The translations under genes and the position numbers were made by a program. Shown here piece by piece: positions 5,764-7,292 of a stretch of DNA of 7,292 nt. Source of the stretch: Flavobacteriales bacterium UBA6772 (GTDB lineage Bacteria > Bacteroidota > Bacteroidia > Flavobacteriales > UBA7430). The stretch spans positions 1 to 7,292 of the forward strand of contig DKGK01000084.1 of the NCBI GenBank assembly GCA_002453265.1, read 5' to 3'. Below the pieces are notes generated by a model. That model was not told the origin of the DNA. It saw only the letters and a program-made list of their open reading frames with translations, and made no database searches. Within the stretch, counting starts at the first letter, position 1. Each line of letters starts with the position of its first letter.

Positions 5764-7292
5764 ATGAATAAATATTTTTTCTTAATATTATTGTGCTTAA
5801 ATCTCTCTATCAAGGCTCAAAATACACAAGCTCAGATTGACTCTATTATGACATTGTATCCAAATTGCATGGATTATCCGAATGATGTGCTTTTTGTTTT
5901 AGACTCTCTTCTTGTGGCATTAGCCGAAGAAGAAAATACAGATAATGCAGAAATTAATAATTCTGATATCGATTCTTTGTTTCTAGATTTTTTAATGGTC
6001 AATCATCCAAATGTTATTCAAGACGGAGTTATTTTACCTAATGAAGCTTCACTTATTAACACATTAAATCTAAATAGTTTAGGCTTACACAGTTTGAACG
6101 GTATAGAGCTCTTTACGAATTTAGAAGTATTGTTTTGTAAGAATAATCAGTTGATTTCGGTTCCAACTCTACCGCCATCTCTTCTTGAGATTGATTTGAG
6201 ATCAAATTCAATCGAATTCATTGCCCCCTTGCCCGATGATTTGATAAAAATTGACATTCGTTACAATGAGTTGGATGCGGTACCTCCGTTTCCAAATAAC
6301 ATCCAAGACCTTAAAATTTGTTTTAACAATTTGAATGTTTTACCAAATTTACCTGATTCTTTAAAGGTGTTTTATTGTGCGTACAATAACTTTGAATATT
6401 TACCGATACTTCCTGAGCACCTAGAACAAATTTTGTGCTATAATAATCAGCTTCTTTCCTTGAGCACTCTTCCAGAGTCTTTAGAAGTGTTAAGGGCTCA
6501 AAATAACTTAATAGAAGTAGTCCCAGAACTTCCAATGAGTCTTCAGACATTGGTCTTATCTGGAAATCCTATTGTATGCGTAAATGAATACCCAGCTCAG
6601 TTTATAGAAGAATTAAGTGAGTACAATACGTGTATTAGTGGTTGTACAGATAGTATCGCAAACAATTTTAGTTCAGAAGCCAATCAGTTGGACAATTCAT
6701 GTTCCTATACTTCTGAAATAATTTTCCCAAATGATTATTTACAAATCAATACTGGCGTAAATGCTACCTATCTTATAGAGCAATTGTGGATGAATGATTC
6801 TATCCTTTCATCGGGCTTTACTTTGGGTGCTTTTTATTATAATGAACAAGGTTCTTTATCTTGTGGAGGCTTAAGACAATGGACTGGTGGTCCGAATTCT
6901 GTTGCTGTTTTTTTAGACGATGAAACCACTCCTGAGAAAGATGGCTTTAGTACTGGAGATGAAATCGTGTGGTTGGCCTACGCGACAGACTCTTCTAATT
7001 CTTTAAATGTAGCACATATTGTAAACGTTCAATATATTTCTGGTTCTAATAGTTATTCAGCAAATAGCATCAACTTGATTTCGAGTATGCATATAACCAA
7101 TCAACTCGCAAATCTTGGATGCGTCGATATCCAGGCAGTTAATTTCAGCCCTACAGCAACTATTAATGATTTTACGTGCATTTATCAGTACGATATAGAA
7201 ATTGAACAACTCAACAATTTAATAAACTCTTTATCTTACCAGATCGATTCTTTACAGCAAAATGGAGCAGGTATTTCTGAGGCTTTATTAGA
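5764..7292 (+). CDS. Secreted leucine-rich-repeat surface protein, C-terminus beyond window
   Basis: The reading frame is open from the ATG at 5764 to the window end, 509 codons without a stop. Residues 1-19 (MNKYFFLILLCLNLSIKAQ) are a signal peptide. Residues 20-99 are acidic and unrecognised. Residues 100-279 form nine LRR units; the last eight (120-279) are each exactly 20 residues in the pattern LxxLxxxxNxLxxLPxLPxS, the short LPX type known from YopM/IpaH effectors and from Bacteroidota surface proteins. GCTDSIANNFSSEANQLDNSCSY (293-315) is a degenerate form of the GCTD...A..DDGSC repeat. A probable beta-sandwich follows, with LGAFYYNEQG, CGG and EKDGF (354-400), a module I recall from flavobacterial secreted proteins. 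A leucine heptad stretch (L483, L490, L497) suggests a short coiled coil, a common lead-in to a type IX secretion sorting domain, which would lie outside the window. Binding partner unknown; adhesion or carbohydrate/protein binding is inference. Confidence 0.9.
   Translation, partial: MNKYFFLILLCLNLSIKAQNTQAQIDSIMTLYPNCMDYPNDVLFVLDSLLVALAEEENTDNAEINNSDIDSLFLDFLMVNHPNVIQDGVILPNEASLINTLNLNSLGLHSLNGIELFTNLEVLFCKNNQLISVPTLPPSLLEIDLRSNSIEFIAPLPDDLIKIDIRYNELDAVPPFPNNIQDLKICFNNLNVLPNLPDSLKVFYCAYNNFEYLPILPEHLEQILCYNNQLLSLSTLPESLEVLRAQNNLIEVVPELPMSLQTLVLSGNPIVCVNEYPAQFIEELSEYNTCISGCTDSIANNFSSEANQLDNSCSYTSEIIFPNDYLQINTGVNATYLIEQLWMNDSILSSGFTLGAFYYNEQGSLSCGGLRQWTGGPNSVAVFLDDETTPEKDGFSTGDEIVWLAYATDSSNSLNVAHIVNVQYISGSNSYSANSINLISSMHITNQLANLGCVDIQAVNFSPTATINDFTCIYQYDIEIEQLNNLINSLSYQIDSLQQNGAGISEALL
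6121..6600 (+). repeat. Eight in-frame 60-base LRR-coding repeats
   Basis: Eight consecutive 60-base units encode 20-residue leucine-rich repeats (residues 120-279) with no insertion or deletion. Conserved positions are Leu at 1 (Ile once), Asn near 8-9, a hydrophobic residue at 11, Pro near 15 and LP at 17-18. At DNA level the units have diverged, with only patches of identity (for example 6349-6369 against 6469-6489), so this is an old duplication series. The last unit is degenerate (VNEYPAQ) and acts as the C-terminal cap. Confidence 0.88.

Noticed and set aside
5604..5813. 69-codon minus-strand open frame overlapping the LRR gene start
   Set aside because: It covers the promoter, signal peptide and start of a much better supported plus-strand gene and shows no recognisable protein features.
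6323..6550. Minus-strand open frame inside the LRR array
   Set aside because: It is the antisense shadow of the periodic LRR codons and has no independent support.
6121..6600. 60-base periodicity as a CRISPR array or DNA tandem repeat
   Set aside because: The units are contiguous, code for LRRs in frame, and have diverged at DNA level; there are no identical repeats separated by unique spacers.

Overview
The window looks like chromosome from a Bacteroidota bacterium, most likely in or near the Flavobacteriales. The DNA is visibly AT-rich and Shine-Dalgarno sites are absent. Candidate -7 boxes of the Bacteroidota form TAnnTTTG or TAnnTTTA precede several genes. Secreted proteins carry short signal peptides ending in AQ. 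The last gene has a degenerate GCTD...NSC repeat and a CGG/EKDGF module that I associate with flavobacterial surface proteins. No mobile element, CRISPR array or phage gene is visible.

Layout, left to right. A cold-shock protein gene runs off the left edge on the minus strand (only its first 14 codons are present). Also on the minus strand are rluF (23S rRNA pseudouridine synthase, TTG start) and a WbpE-type PLP-dependent sugar aminotransferase. From a divergent 111-bp region, the plus strand carries a predicted outer-membrane beta-barrel protein. It overlaps waaA (Kdo transferase, TTG start) by 4 bases. A strong hairpin with T-runs on both sides ends waaA and also faces a minus-strand tRNA-like gene. 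Then come an Lrp/AsnC regulator, a gene-free stretch of about 750 bases, and the first 509 codons of a secreted leucine-rich-repeat protein that runs off the right edge.

Functionally, the aminotransferase (nucleotide-sugar amination), the barrel protein and WaaA (lipid A-Kdo assembly) form a loose envelope-biogenesis neighbourhood. RluF, the cold-shock protein, the tRNA-like gene and the Lrp regulator are information-processing or regulatory genes. Most of the window is ordinary core genome.

The best candidate for something undescribed is the tRNA-like gene at 4307-4414 (minus). It folds as a full cloverleaf with an unusually long variable region, but its anticodon is GUC (Asp), with C38, G73 and G2:C71, which are aspartate identity features, and a rare U37. 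Long-variable-arm (class II) tRNAs are normally Leu, Ser, bacterial Tyr or Sec, so this combination deserves a closer look. Secondary points are the exact 20-residue LRR periodicity, two TTG starts, very short predicted leaders, and small unexplained signals in the 750-base gap.
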